This document shows positions 30,903-40,660 of a stretch of DNA of 64,000 nt, one piece after another. Both the position numbers and the translations under genes were made by a program. The notes below the pieces were generated by a model. It saw only the letters and a list, made by a program, of their open reading frames with translations. It was not told where the DNA came from and ran no database searches. The stretch spans positions 141,471 through 205,470 of the forward strand of contig CABYAF010000001.1 of the NCBI GenBank assembly GCA_902516925.1. Reading direction: 5' to 3'. Position 1 is the first letter of the stretch. Each line of letters starts with the position of its first letter. This stretch comes from an uncultured Bacteroidota bacterium (GTDB taxonomy: Bacteria > Bacteroidota > Bacteroidia > Flavobacteriales > Flavobacteriaceae).

Positions 30903-32162
30903 ATGGATAAAAGAAGATTCATAAAATCATTAGGTGCCTTATCATTTTCTCCTTTAATTTCCGGCAGTGAATTATCTAATTTTAGGCCAATATCAAAAAA
31001 CCTACCGTTCATAAATAATGAAGATGAATTATGGAAAACTGTAAGATCTCATTATACCCTCAAAGATGAATATATAAATCTTGAAAGTGGTTATTACAAT
31101 ATAATTCCAGATCCTATATTAGATCATTTTATAAATCATGTTAAGCATGTAAATATTGAAGGATCATATTACATGAGAAAAGATTTAAATAAAAATAAAG
31201 ATAGAGTTACCGGTGAGCTTGCAAACATAGTTGGCTCTACGCCAGAACAGATTGCCATTACAAGAAATGCTACCGAGTCTCTGGATCTAGTCATCTCAGG
31301 CTTTCCATGGGAAAAAGGTGACGAAGCAATCTATGCAAAACAAGATTATGGTACAATGAAAGAAATGTTTGAACAAATTTCAGATAGGTATGGTGTAGTC
31401 AATAAAATAATATCGGTACCAAATCATCCGAAAAATGATGAGGAAATTGTATCCTTATATGAAAGTCAAATTACAAACAGGACAAAACTTATTATGGTCT
31501 GTCATATGATAAATATTACAGGTCAGATATTACCTGTAAAAAAAATATGTGAGATGGCACATAAACATGGAGTTGAAGTGATGGTTGATGGAGCTCATTG
31601 TGTAGGACATTTTGAATTTTCAATTGATGATTTTAATTGTGACTATTATGGATCAAGTTTACATAAATGGTTAGCTACTCCACTTGGAGCAGGTCTGCTT
31701 TATGTAAATAAAAATAAAACTCATAGAATCTGGCCCTTATTAGCCAATGGAAACACTAATAAGTCAGATATTAAAAGATTAAATCATATAGGTACACATC
31801 CTGTTCACACTGATCTTGCTATTTCAAATTCAATTGATTATTTAAAATGGATTGGAAAGAAAAGAAAAGAAAAGAGAATGAGATTTCTTCAAAGATATTG
31901 GTCTGATCAATTGAGAAATATAAAAAATGTTGTTGTGAATACTCCGATTGATATACAAAGAAGTTGTGGGATTGGGAATGTAGGACTTACAAATATGAGT
32001 CCATCTAAAATGGAAGATATATTATTTGATAAGTACAATATCTTCACAGTTGCTATAGATTATGCAAATGTGAAAGGCTGTAGAATAAGCCCAAATATTT
32101 TTACTACCACAGAAGAGCTTGATAGTTTTGTTAAAGCAGTTAAAGAAATGTCATTAGTATAA
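30903..32162 (+). CDS. Aminotransferase class V-fold PLP-dependent enzyme with Tat-like signal
   Basis: 419 aa; N-terminal MDKRRFIKSLGALSF (RRxF-K), ITRNATESLDLVISGFPW, MVDGAHCVGHFEFS, PLP-Lys YYGSSLHKWLATPLGAGLLYV. Confidence 0.9.
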   Translation: MDKRRFIKSLGALSFSPLISGSELSNFRPISKNLPFINNEDELWKTVRSHYTLKDEYINLESGYYNIIPDPILDHFINHVKHVNIEGSYYMRKDLNKNKDRVTGELANIVGSTPEQIAITRNATESLDLVISGFPWEKGDEAIYAKQDYGTMKEMFEQISDRYGVVNKIISVPNHPKNDEEIVSLYESQITNRTKLIMVCHMINITGQILPVKKICEMAHKHGVEVMVDGAHCVGHFEFSIDDFNCDYYGSSLHKWLATPLGAGLLYVNKNKTHRIWPLLANGNTNKSDIKRLNHIGTHPVHTDLAISNSIDYLKWIGKKRKEKRMRFLQRYWSDQLRNIKNVVVNTPIDIQRSCGIGNVGLTNMSPSKMEDILFDKYNIFTVAIDYANVKGCRISPNIFTTTEELDSFVKAVKEMSLV

Positions 32163-32249
32163 ATTTAGTCTTCTGTCTATTGCCTAACTATTTTGATTAA
32201 ATTTCAGATTACCATATATTTAATTAACTATCCCATAAACACATAAAAT

Positions 32250-32864
32250 ATGACATCTTTACTTCTTGTTGAGTTTGATTGGAATACAGCTCTAATTAGA
32301 TTTTCTGTAAATACATTTTTTATCGCTTCTATGATTCTAATAATTTCAAAACAAATGGTTTTAAGGCGCTTTTCTTTTTCATTTATGATGATAAGTTTGA
32401 TAGTGTTTTTCTTGTGCTTTACTCTAAAGAATTTTGACCTTAACCTTGGGATGGCTCTTGGTTTATTTGCAATTTTTGGCATAATAAGGTACAGGACTCA
32501 ACCTCTTCAAACAGAAGAAATGACCTATTTGTTCATTACTATTGGGATGGCAGTAATTAATGCTTTATCAGAAGAGTTTTTATCTGTAAGTGAATTAATT
32601 ATTATAAACTTAACGGTTATATTATTTATAATTTTTGGAGAATTTATTCTAATGAAATTTTCATATAATAAAGTTCACCCATTAGCAGAAGATATAAATA
32701 GACGTATAGTCCTTCAGCTTAAATATACTGATGCAGATATGAGTAAAATAATAGCTGATGAAATAAAAAAGCAAGAAAAAAATCTTAACATTAATATAAA
32801 GACATTTAAAGTATTCAGAATTGACAAACATCTCAATATTATTACCATCCATGTTTATTACTAA
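32250..32864 (+). CDS. DUF4956 domain-containing membrane protein
   Basis: 204 aa; TM segments and ALGLFAIFGIIRYRTQPLQTEEMTYLFITIGMAVINAL. Confidence 0.85.
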   Translation: MTSLLLVEFDWNTALIRFSVNTFFIASMILIISKQMVLRRFSFSFMMISLIVFFLCFTLKNFDLNLGMALGLFAIFGIIRYRTQPLQTEEMTYLFITIGMAVINALSEEFLSVSELIIINLTVILFIIFGEFILMKFSYNKVHPLAEDINRRIVLQLKYTDADMSKIIADEIKKQEKNLNINIKTFKVFRIDKHLNIITIHVYY

Positions 32865-33525
32865 AGGAGCAAGTAATTATTTAATTGTAATATTTTTTAT
32901 TCTGCTAAGTAACTTTAGTTTAGCTCAATCAAATGAATTAAGAGGTTGGTCCTCTGTTGAATATGGTTTTGAAATCAATGATAATATGAAAATTGATTTA
33001 AGTCAACATTTTAGATTAAAAGAAGACCTCAATGTAATCGATACATATATAACTGAGTCAGAGATATCTTATGAACCAATAAACCAATTAACTTTATTAG
33101 CCCAATTAAGATATTACAAAAGAAATGATAATAGCGGAGGAATTCAAGGTTTTGAAAATATGATGCGATATAGATTTGCAATTGAAAAAAAATTCAAATC
33201 AAATAAATTAAATTTTGAATTAAGAGCTGCATATCAAAATCGTTTTTCACTGGACAGAGAGAATAGGATTAAGAAAAGATTCCGTATCAGGCCTTTGATT
33301 GAATTAAAAATGAAAGATTGGTCAAATAATCCTAAAATTTATTTTGAATATTTTGATGAAATAGAAGGCAATGATCAAAAAGCTTACAGATATGCAATAA
33401 GCAAGAAAATAAATACAACTAAATCTCAGAGCTTAACATTACGTTATTTTTATCAGAAGTATAAAGAAAAGTATAGTCCAAATTCCTCTGCAAATATTAT
33501 TTCTTTTAAGTATAGTTTTAATTAA
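32854..33525 (+). CDS. DUF2490 domain-containing outer-membrane protein
   Basis: Start set at MFITKG (32854), 11-nt overlap with DUF4956 gene; SNELRGWSSVEYGFEINDNMKIDLSQHFRLKEDLN. Confidence 0.82.
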   Translation, partial: FITKGASNYLIVIFFILLSNFSLAQSNELRGWSSVEYGFEINDNMKIDLSQHFRLKEDLNVIDTYITESEISYEPINQLTLLAQLRYYKRNDNSGGIQGFENMMRYRFAIEKKFKSNKLNFELRAAYQNRFSLDRENRIKKRFRIRPLIELKMKDWSNNPKIYFEYFDEIEGNDQKAYRYAISKKINTTKSQSLTLRYFYQKYKEKYSPNSSANIISFKYSFN

Positions 33526-33532
33526 AAGTTAA

Positions 33533-33709
33533 ATGAAAAAACTTAGTTATTCTAAATTAAAAGAGAAAGTCAAAAATGCTAATAAAAAGGAATTCTATGC
33601 TCTTGTTATTGCGTTATGGTGGATACCATTAGGATCTTTTTGGAGTATGGCGGCAATATGGTTAAGATATTCATCAAATATTAAAAAGTTCTTTAGATTT
33701 AAAAAGTAA
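33533..33709 (+). CDS. 58-aa small membrane protein, absent from ORF track
   Basis: ATG 33533 to TAA 33709: MKKLSYSKLKEKVKNANKKEFYALVIALWWIPLGSFWSMAAIWLRYSSNIKKFFRFKK; 7 nt after DUF2490 stop, same strand. Confidence 0.6.
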   Translation: MKKLSYSKLKEKVKNANKKEFYALVIALWWIPLGSFWSMAAIWLRYSSNIKKFFRFKK

Positions 33710-33827
33710 ACCTTGTTACATACTCAATATTACTTTTTTTCTTAAATCCGTTATTTAACTGACTTTTAACGATATTTCTACCTAGATACTTAAAACTTTT
33801 TAATTTCTTTGGAGTCTAAAAACCAAC

Positions 33828-36068
33828 ATGCAAAGAGCCTTTTTTATTCTCTTCTTATTCATTAACACATTTTGTTTTTCACAGCAAACAGTTTTAAATT
33901 TAGTTAAAACAGAAGAATCTAAATTTATTCTTGATGGTATCCTGTCTGAATCAGAATTAAAAAATGCATTTCCTATTGAAATTATATATGAGCATACACC
34001 CGGCTACAATACTATACCATCATATAAAACTACAGGATATGTAAATTATTCTGAGGAATTTGTTTATATAGCATTTAAGGCATACAGGGATGAAGTAATT
34101 GCCTCAATACATTCAAGAGATAATTTTTCTTTGTTTTCAGAGGATTATGTTAATATCCATATTGATACCTATGGAGATGCTAGAAATAATCTTGGATTTA
34201 GCGCTAATATCTATGGAAGTCAAAATGACGGAGTAAGAGTTGAGTCTTCAGGCTTTGGGAGGCAAGATAGCGGGTGGAGTCTTGATCCAAATTTTGAATG
34301 GGATTCATTAGGTAGACTAACAGAATTTGGATACGAAGTAGAAGTTATGATTCCTTTTTCAGCAATACCATTTCCTAATGGTAAAGATCAACAATGGAAA
34401 TTAAAAATAAGTACTGGTTACAGGGATCAAAAAAAACAAGGATCTACCGCAAGAGCATATAGTAGTAAACTTAATAATGATAGCTCTTGTAAGTTGTGTC
34501 AAATAGACCATACAATTGTAATGAGGGATATAAGTTATCAGAAAAATGTCGACTTTCTACCTTATGTCAGCTCAAATCTTTCAGGATCAAGAGAAAAGCT
34601 CTATGATAGAGTTAATTATGATTCCCCAAAAGTTAATTATGGAGTTGGTGTAAATATTGAGTTAAATAAAAACCTCTCATTAGAGGCCACATTAAATCCA
34701 GATTTTTCTCAGGTTGAGGCTGATGTTACTAAAATTGATATTAACTCACCTACAGCGATTAATTATCCAGAAAGAAGGCCATTCTTTAATAGAGGTATAG
34801 ATGTATTAGATTATACAATGGATGTTATTTACTCTAGATCAATTAATAATCCATCTTTTGCTTCTAAAGTTTTCAATCAAGGAAAAAAATCAAGAATTTA
34901 TATGTTGACTGCTATTGATCAGGATTCACCATATATTGTCCCTACCCAATTTGAATCCTTTTCAGGTTTAGGAGCTAAAAGTTTCAATAATATCCTGAGA
35001 TATCAAAATATACTAAATCCAAATATTCAAGTTGGAGCTCTAGCCACTAATAGGCTTTATGAAGGTGATGCTTATGGAAATCTTATTGGACTTGATGGTT
35101 TATTAAAGTTCAGTGGGGGATGGAAATTTGAGCTTGAGTATTTTAATAGTTCAAATAAAGAGCCAATTTCAGATTGGATTGACTCTGACAAGAAGTTTGG
35201 TGATTACACGGTGACTCTTGATGGAGAAAGCTTCAATGGAAATGCAATCTACAGTGAACTTAGAAGAGACACCAATACATGGAGGTCATTTATTAGGTAT
35301 ACAGGAATCTCTCCAACTTTTAGAGCAGATAATGGTTTTATTGTTGAGAATGACTTAAAAAGATATGAGTTATGGCATGGATTTTACAAATATCCTGATA
35401 AAAAGCTTATAAGAAATTATAGAGTTAGTGCTAGATATGATAGAGAATATAGTTTTTCTAATAAGCTAAAGAGATCTGCATTTGAAGCATATTTTACTAT
35501 TCTTACAATCTTAAATACCGATATATTTTATAACTATGAACATGCTTTTTATGACTCACATTTAAAGTCAGAATTCGAAGACTACACATCTCATTATGTT
35601 AGATTTTCTTCAAAACCTTTTGATTTTTTAAATATTAGCGGAGGCCTTGGTACAGGTAATGAAATTGCATACCGTGAAGAGATACCGGAGTTGGGTGATA
35701 GGTTTTCATTTAACACATCAGTTGAGGTTACATTAAATAATAATTTAAGAATAAAACCATCTATAAATTTGTCTAGATTAAAAAAAATAGATTCTCAGGA
35801 ATATTTTTTTGATGGCTACATAGCTAGGTTCGATATAAGATACCAGTTTACTAATTCATTAAATTTGAGAGTAATATCTGAGTATAACGAATTCTCTGAT
35901 CAATTCTTTGTTCAACCACTAATTTCTTGGAGACCGAATTCAGACACTATTTTTTATCTTGGAGGAAATCAAAATTATATTGACGAGTTTATTGATTATA
36001 ATTCACCAAATTATAGAGTTAATAGATCACAATTGTTTCTCAAATTTCAGTATCTTATAAAATCTTAA
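33828..36068 (+). CDS. DUF5916 domain-containing protein
   Basis: 746 aa; NPDFSQVEADVTKIDINSPTAINYPERRPFFNRGIDVL; paralog of neighbours. Confidence 0.88.
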   Translation: MQRAFFILFLFINTFCFSQQTVLNLVKTEESKFILDGILSESELKNAFPIEIIYEHTPGYNTIPSYKTTGYVNYSEEFVYIAFKAYRDEVIASIHSRDNFSLFSEDYVNIHIDTYGDARNNLGFSANIYGSQNDGVRVESSGFGRQDSGWSLDPNFEWDSLGRLTEFGYEVEVMIPFSAIPFPNGKDQQWKLKISTGYRDQKKQGSTARAYSSKLNNDSSCKLCQIDHTIVMRDISYQKNVDFLPYVSSNLSGSREKLYDRVNYDSPKVNYGVGVNIELNKNLSLEATLNPDFSQVEADVTKIDINSPTAINYPERRPFFNRGIDVLDYTMDVIYSRSINNPSFASKVFNQGKKSRIYMLTAIDQDSPYIVPTQFESFSGLGAKSFNNILRYQNILNPNIQVGALATNRLYEGDAYGNLIGLDGLLKFSGGWKFELEYFNSSNKEPISDWIDSDKKFGDYTVTLDGESFNGNAIYSELRRDTNTWRSFIRYTGISPTFRADNGFIVENDLKRYELWHGFYKYPDKKLIRNYRVSARYDREYSFSNKLKRSAFEAYFTILTILNTDIFYNYEHAFYDSHLKSEFEDYTSHYVRFSSKPFDFLNISGGLGTGNEIAYREEIPELGDRFSFNTSVEVTLNNNLRIKPSINLSRLKKIDSQEYFFDGYIARFDIRYQFTNSLNLRVISEYNEFSDQFFVQPLISWRPNSDTIFYLGGNQNYIDEFIDYNSPNYRVNRSQLFLKFQYLIKS

Positions 36069-36106
36069 GTTTACATAACTAAATTTTTTATTACAGTAAT
36101 TAAATC

Positions 36107-38341
36107 ATGAAAAAAATATTTCTAATTCTTCTTAGTTTATTTTTTTCATTTTCTTATTCACAAGAAACAACCTTAGTCTTAAATAAAATAGATGAAAGTA
36201 ACTATAATATAGATGGTATAATTTCAGATGAAGAAATCCAGGGGGCTAAAGTTCTTGAGATTCTTTATGAAGAAACACCAAGTTTCAATACAGTTCCATC
36301 CAAAAAAACTACTGGATATTTAACCTATTCTGATAAATTTTTATATGTAGCTATTAAGGCATATAGAGACAACGTTACAGCCCCTGTAACAACTAGAGAT
36401 AATAGTGCAATTTGGACAGGTGACTTAGCTGGTTTTGCAATTGATACTTATGAAGATGCTAGAAATCATTTAATCATTGTATCAAATCCCTCCGGTAGCC
36501 CTTTTGATGCAATAAGAATGCCTGGAAGAGGATTTGGTAGTGAGTTTAACATTAATGTCAATGTTAATTATGATTTTACTTCCATAGGCAGCATAACTGA
36601 TTATGGTTATCAAATTGAGTTTTTTGTTCCTTTCTCAGAACTGCCTTTTCCTAACGGAAAAGACCAATCATGGAAATTTAAAATTTTCAGTGCTTATAAT
36701 GACGATAAAGATCAGGGGGTTCAGGTCAGAGCTGGATCAAGTAAGTCTAACAGAGATGCAAGTTGTCAATTGTGTTTATTGGACCATACTATTGTAATGA
36801 ATGATATTGAAATCGAAAAAAAACTTGATTTTTTACCATATGTTAGCTCTAATGTCTCTGGTGTTAGAGAGAAATATTATGATAGAGTTAATTATGATAC
36901 ACCTCAATTAAATTATGGGATAGGATTTAATTATGAATTAAATAAAAATTTATCAATTGAAGGCACTATAAATCCTGACTTTTCTCAAGTTGAATCGGAT
37001 GCGACTAAAATTGACATTAACTCAGTAACTGCTTTAAATTATCCTGAGAAAAGACCTTTTTTTTTAAGAGGAATTGATGCAATGGATTATTCAACAAATA
37101 TTTTTTATTCTAGATCAATAAATAATCCTTCATTCGCTTCAAAGATTATTAATCAGGGAAGAAAATCCAGATTATATATTTTAAACTCGATTGATGAAGA
37201 GACACCATATCTTGTTCCAACTCAGTTTGAATCATTTTCAGGTGTTGGGGGGAAAAGTTTTAGTAATATAATTAGATATCAAAACTTTGTTAACTCTAAC
37301 ACACGATTCGGGGTTTTAGCATCAAATAGATTCTATGAGGGAGATGCGTATGGAAATTTATTTGGTATAGATGGACTTTTTAATTTTTCAGACATCTGGA
37401 GTTTTGAAGTTGAATTATTTTTAAATTCCAATAAGGAGCCAACAGATGATTGGATTAATTCTGATAAAACTTTTGGAAATAATACAGTTAATCTCGATGG
37501 AGAAGAAATAAATGGAAATGCTATTTATGCACAATTAAGAAGAGATACTGAAACTTGGAGAACTTTTATTGAGTATTCTCAAATGTCAGATGGATTTAGA
37601 TCAGACCTAGGATTTATAACAACAAATAATGAAAAAAAATATACTATTTGGCATAGCTTTCATCAATATCCAAATAAAGATTTAATAAAAGACTATAGGA
37701 TATCACTAAGACAAGATTTTGACTATGATTATTCACATAATATTGCAAGATCAAATTTTCAAACATTTATATCAGTACTAACGGTTTTAAATACAAGGAT
37801 AACTCATAATTATGAGTATAATTTTGTAAAGTCACATCTTGAGTTTCAATTTAAAGATTTCATAAATCATTGGATAAGAATGGAATCAAGACCAACGAAT
37901 TTTTTTACTTTTAATATATTCTACAAGTTTGGAAAAGATATTGCTTATAGAATAGAAACACCTAAATTGGGATTTACTAATGATGTGAGATTTGGAGCGC
38001 AAATATCAATAAATGATAACTTCAGAATTTCTCCAAATATTAACTACTCTTCTATAAAAAAACTTGACTCAAATGAATATTATTTTAAGGGCTATATAGG
38101 TAGACTTGATATTCGTTACCAGTTTACAAACTATTTAGATATAAGATTGATTTCAGAGTATAATGATTTTTCGGAGCAATTCTTCTTTCAACCCCTTATC
38201 TCATGGAGACCTAATCCAGATACAATATTTTATCTAGGAGGGAACCAAAATTATATTGACCAGTTTACAGATTATAATTCCCCCCATTACAGAGTAAATA
38301 AAACTCAACTGTTTTTGAAGTTTCAGTACCTTTTTAAGTAA
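36107..38341 (+). CDS. DUF5916 domain-containing protein
   Basis: 744 aa; NPDFSQVESDATKIDINSVTALNYPEKRPFFLRGIDAM; tandem paralog of 33828..36068. Confidence 0.88.
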   Translation: MKKIFLILLSLFFSFSYSQETTLVLNKIDESNYNIDGIISDEEIQGAKVLEILYEETPSFNTVPSKKTTGYLTYSDKFLYVAIKAYRDNVTAPVTTRDNSAIWTGDLAGFAIDTYEDARNHLIIVSNPSGSPFDAIRMPGRGFGSEFNINVNVNYDFTSIGSITDYGYQIEFFVPFSELPFPNGKDQSWKFKIFSAYNDDKDQGVQVRAGSSKSNRDASCQLCLLDHTIVMNDIEIEKKLDFLPYVSSNVSGVREKYYDRVNYDTPQLNYGIGFNYELNKNLSIEGTINPDFSQVESDATKIDINSVTALNYPEKRPFFLRGIDAMDYSTNIFYSRSINNPSFASKIINQGRKSRLYILNSIDEETPYLVPTQFESFSGVGGKSFSNIIRYQNFVNSNTRFGVLASNRFYEGDAYGNLFGIDGLFNFSDIWSFEVELFLNSNKEPTDDWINSDKTFGNNTVNLDGEEINGNAIYAQLRRDTETWRTFIEYSQMSDGFRSDLGFITTNNEKKYTIWHSFHQYPNKDLIKDYRISLRQDFDYDYSHNIARSNFQTFISVLTVLNTRITHNYEYNFVKSHLEFQFKDFINHWIRMESRPTNFFTFNIFYKFGKDIAYRIETPKLGFTNDVRFGAQISINDNFRISPNINYSSIKKLDSNEYYFKGYIGRLDIRYQFTNYLDIRLISEYNDFSEQFFFQPLISWRPNPDTIFYLGGNQNYIDQFTDYNSPHYRVNKTQLFLKFQYLFK

Positions 38342-38445
38342 TCTTATAACATTTAATTGTTAAACACTATATAAGAAACTCAAATTATCTATTAGATTGC
38401 CTTATAGTTAAGATTTTTTCTTATTTTAGTTAGTAATATAAACCA

Positions 38446-38646
38446 ATGCTACTTAATTCAAAAAGTATTTTTTTAAGAAGAGTTCGTGAAGCTCAATTGC
38501 TAAAAAAAATCAGCAAACGAACTGCCAATCATTTTATATCAGTATATAAGAAATTTGATTCTAATAAAAGATCAGAGGCGGATGAAAAAGCTGATGAATT
38601 ACTTGCAGAGTTAATTACTGAGTCTGCATTAAAACAAAAGAGTTAA
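38446..38646 (+). CDS. Hypothetical small charged protein
   Basis: 66 aa; helical, charged composition; abuts convergent RidA gene by 1 nt. Confidence 0.55.
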   Translation: MLLNSKSIFLRRVREAQLLKKISKRTANHFISVYKKFDSNKRSEADEKADELLAELITESALKQKS

Positions 38647-39105
38647 TCATTTAGTTGCCCAGCATTCAATCTCTATCTTAGCTCCAAGAGCTAGACCTGA
38701 ACCGGCAAAAGTGCTTCTAGCTGGTAGATTGCTTCTGCTATTAAAAAACATTGTATATGCTTTATTCATTTCAGCATAATCATTTATATCTTCAAGCATA
38801 CAGAGGCATTTAAATATTTTATCAGAATTTGACCCAAGATCATTTAGGATCATCTCTATATTATTTAATATCTGTATTGTTTCAGCATTAATCCCCCCAT
38901 CAACAATCTTTCTTGTCCCTGGTTCTGATCCTACTTGACCCGAAACATAAATTATATTTCCGACTATTGATGCGTCTGAAAACGGAAAGTCGAGTTCTTT
39001 TGATTTTTCACTTACAAAATATTCAGCATCATTATAAGTCTGAGTTGTGCAGCCACTAAATAAAAATAAAATTGATAAAATCTTTATTCTAAAACTATGT
39101 ATCAT
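38647..39105 (-). CDS. RidA (YjgF/UK114) family protein with lipoprotein signal
   Basis: Start set at MIHSFRIKILSILFLFSGC (39105); IVGNIIYVSGQVGSEPG, NLPARSTFAGSGLALGAKIEIECWA. Confidence 0.88.
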   Translation of the reverse strand: MIHSFRIKILSILFLFSGCTTQTYNDAEYFVSEKSKELDFPFSDASIVGNIIYVSGQVGSEPGTRKIVDGGINAETIQILNNIEMILNDLGSNSDKIFKCLCMLEDINDYAEMNKAYTMFFNSRSNLPARSTFAGSGLALGAKIEIECWATK

Positions 39106-39281
39106 ATTATGTATTATTAATACATTAATGTACAATAATATTTAATTGTAATGTATATAAAAAATGAAATATTTAATAAGATATTATCAAATATTTCGTA
39201 TAAATATTTATTTGTGTAAATAAAATTGGTACATAATTAATACACTTTATAAAAGATACATATAATAAATAATATAAGTTA

Positions 39282-39289
39282 TATATTTG
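39282..39289 (+). promoter_or_regulatory. Candidate -7 promoter element (TATATTTG)
   Basis: TANNTTTG match 17 nt before ATG of the NTF2-like lipoprotein gene at 39306. Confidence 0.35.
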
Positions 39290-39305
39290 TGATTAAACAA
39301 TTACA

Positions 39306-39809
39306 ATGAAAAATTCAATTTTTACAATACTTTTTACAACTGCTATTTTTATAGTTGGATGTGAATCTAACATGACAGAAAGATCTATTGGTTTTGTTAC
39401 TGGAGAAAATTCTGATACTAAATGGCATCTTGGTACACAAGACGCTATTGATATTGTCTCAACTGTTGATGAATTTTGGACAATCCAAGATTATGAAGGA
39501 ATGAGACCATATTTTGCTGACTCAGTTGAAGTCTTTCAGCCTGATGGCACTTATACCAATACTTTTGATTCTTTTATTGAATCATTAAGCTCTCAAGAAT
39601 TTCCCACATGGTCATATAATTATGCATTTTCTGTTGATCTTGATCCAACTATAGGTGGTGAATATGTACAAGCAGGGTTTTCAGTAAATTACCCAGCAAC
39701 AGACAATAGTGAAGAATACACAGATTTACATCACGAAAGCTATTATGTAGTTGATGGCAAAATTATAACCTTAAATCAATTCGCCATTAGAGGGGACTCT
39801 GATGAGTAA
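39306..39809 (+). CDS. NTF2-like/SnoaL-fold lipoprotein
   Basis: 167 aa; lipobox FIVGC; VDEFWTIQDYEGMRPYFADSVEVFQPDGTY pattern of NTF2-like proteins. Confidence 0.68.
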   Translation: MKNSIFTILFTTAIFIVGCESNMTERSIGFVTGENSDTKWHLGTQDAIDIVSTVDEFWTIQDYEGMRPYFADSVEVFQPDGTYTNTFDSFIESLSSQEFPTWSYNYAFSVDLDPTIGGEYVQAGFSVNYPATDNSEEYTDLHHESYYVVDGKIITLNQFAIRGDSDE

Positions 39810-39933
39810 TTGTTAAGAAACTGTAAATAACTCTTTACGAGATTATTAACTACAGATGTATATATTCCTTAAATTGAAGTATGTCTAAATAATTGGTTAA
39901 TAGTCTTAGACTTGTCACTTTGACATCATAAAA

Positions 39934-39960
39934 AAGCCCTCAAGTTAAGTCTTGAGGGCT
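39934..39960. terminator. Bidirectional rho-independent terminator
   Basis: AGCCCTCAAG-TTAAGT(loop)-CTTGAGGGCT with A-run 5' and T-run 3', between convergent genes. Confidence 0.85.
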
Positions 39961-39984
39961 TTTAATTAACCATAAACCAATTTA

Positions 39985-40001
39985 TGTTCGCTTAACGAAC
40001 A
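39985..40001. repeat. Short inverted repeat TGTTCG-CTTAA-CGAACA
   Basis: Perfect 6-bp arms, 5-nt loop, intergenic, no T-run; function unknown. Confidence 0.5.
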
Positions 40002-40060
40002 AGTAAATCTATTAAGATTTTATTTCTTTCGCTGTAATGATTCTGTTAAATTATTAACAA

Positions 40061-40582
40061 TTATTCAAAAGAATTTCTGACTTCGTCAAAAGACGCATAT
40101 TCAGTAGCTGTATGAACTTTTCCATCCTCATTAAATGTTAATACTGCATAATGCTTTGTTTTAGCTGTTTTCCCAGATGCGGTATTTTTCATACTCCAAG
40201 TACCATACATTCTAACATTATTAGGGCCAGACATTGCTTGAGAGACAGGATATGTGTTCCCTCCCCAAAAACCTACATCTGTTCCAGGTAATCCATCTCC
40301 TTCAGAATATGTCATTTCATCAAATGTCTCCATCCAGTATTGAATACTCTGCTTCAATGATTCCATACCTACAGTATCTCCATTAGGGCCTGTCCATTTT
40401 ATTGAATCCGCCATAAAAGAAATCGCTTTTTCTAAGTTTTCTTCTTCAAAACCCTGAATCCAGGTATCTTTTATAGTTTGTACATTTTGTTCAAAAGTAT
40501 TTGAGTCCGTCTCACTAACTCCTGAAGTTGGAGCCTGACATGAAACAAATAAAATTATTAATAATATAGCTAGTTTTCTCAT
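40061..40582 (-). CDS. NTF2-like/SnoaL-fold lipoprotein
   Basis: 173 aa; lipobox LFVSC; WIQGFEEENLEKAISFMADSIKWTGPNGDT, KTKHYAVLTFNEDGKVHTATEYAS. Confidence 0.7.
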   Translation of the reverse strand: MRKLAILLIILFVSCQAPTSGVSETDSNTFEQNVQTIKDTWIQGFEEENLEKAISFMADSIKWTGPNGDTVGMESLKQSIQYWMETFDEMTYSEGDGLPGTDVGFWGGNTYPVSQAMSGPNNVRMYGTWSMKNTASGKTAKTKHYAVLTFNEDGKVHTATEYASFDEVRNSFE

Positions 40583-40615
40583 AATTTATTTTTTTATTAT
40601 TCTCAAAAATAAAAA

Positions 40616-40637
40616 AACCCCTGTTAATCAGGGGTTT
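40616..40637 (-). terminator. Rho-independent terminator
   Basis: AAACCCCTG-TTAAT-CAGGGGTTT with A-run on + strand; downstream of minus gene ending at 40661. Confidence 0.8.
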
Positions 40638-40660
40638 AATTTATCAAAATAATACTTAAA

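Noticed and set aside
32228-32482. 84-aa minus-strand ORF opposite DUF4956
   Set aside because: Antisense to a recognised gene; low-complexity K/R/I-rich translation expected from AT-rich DNA.
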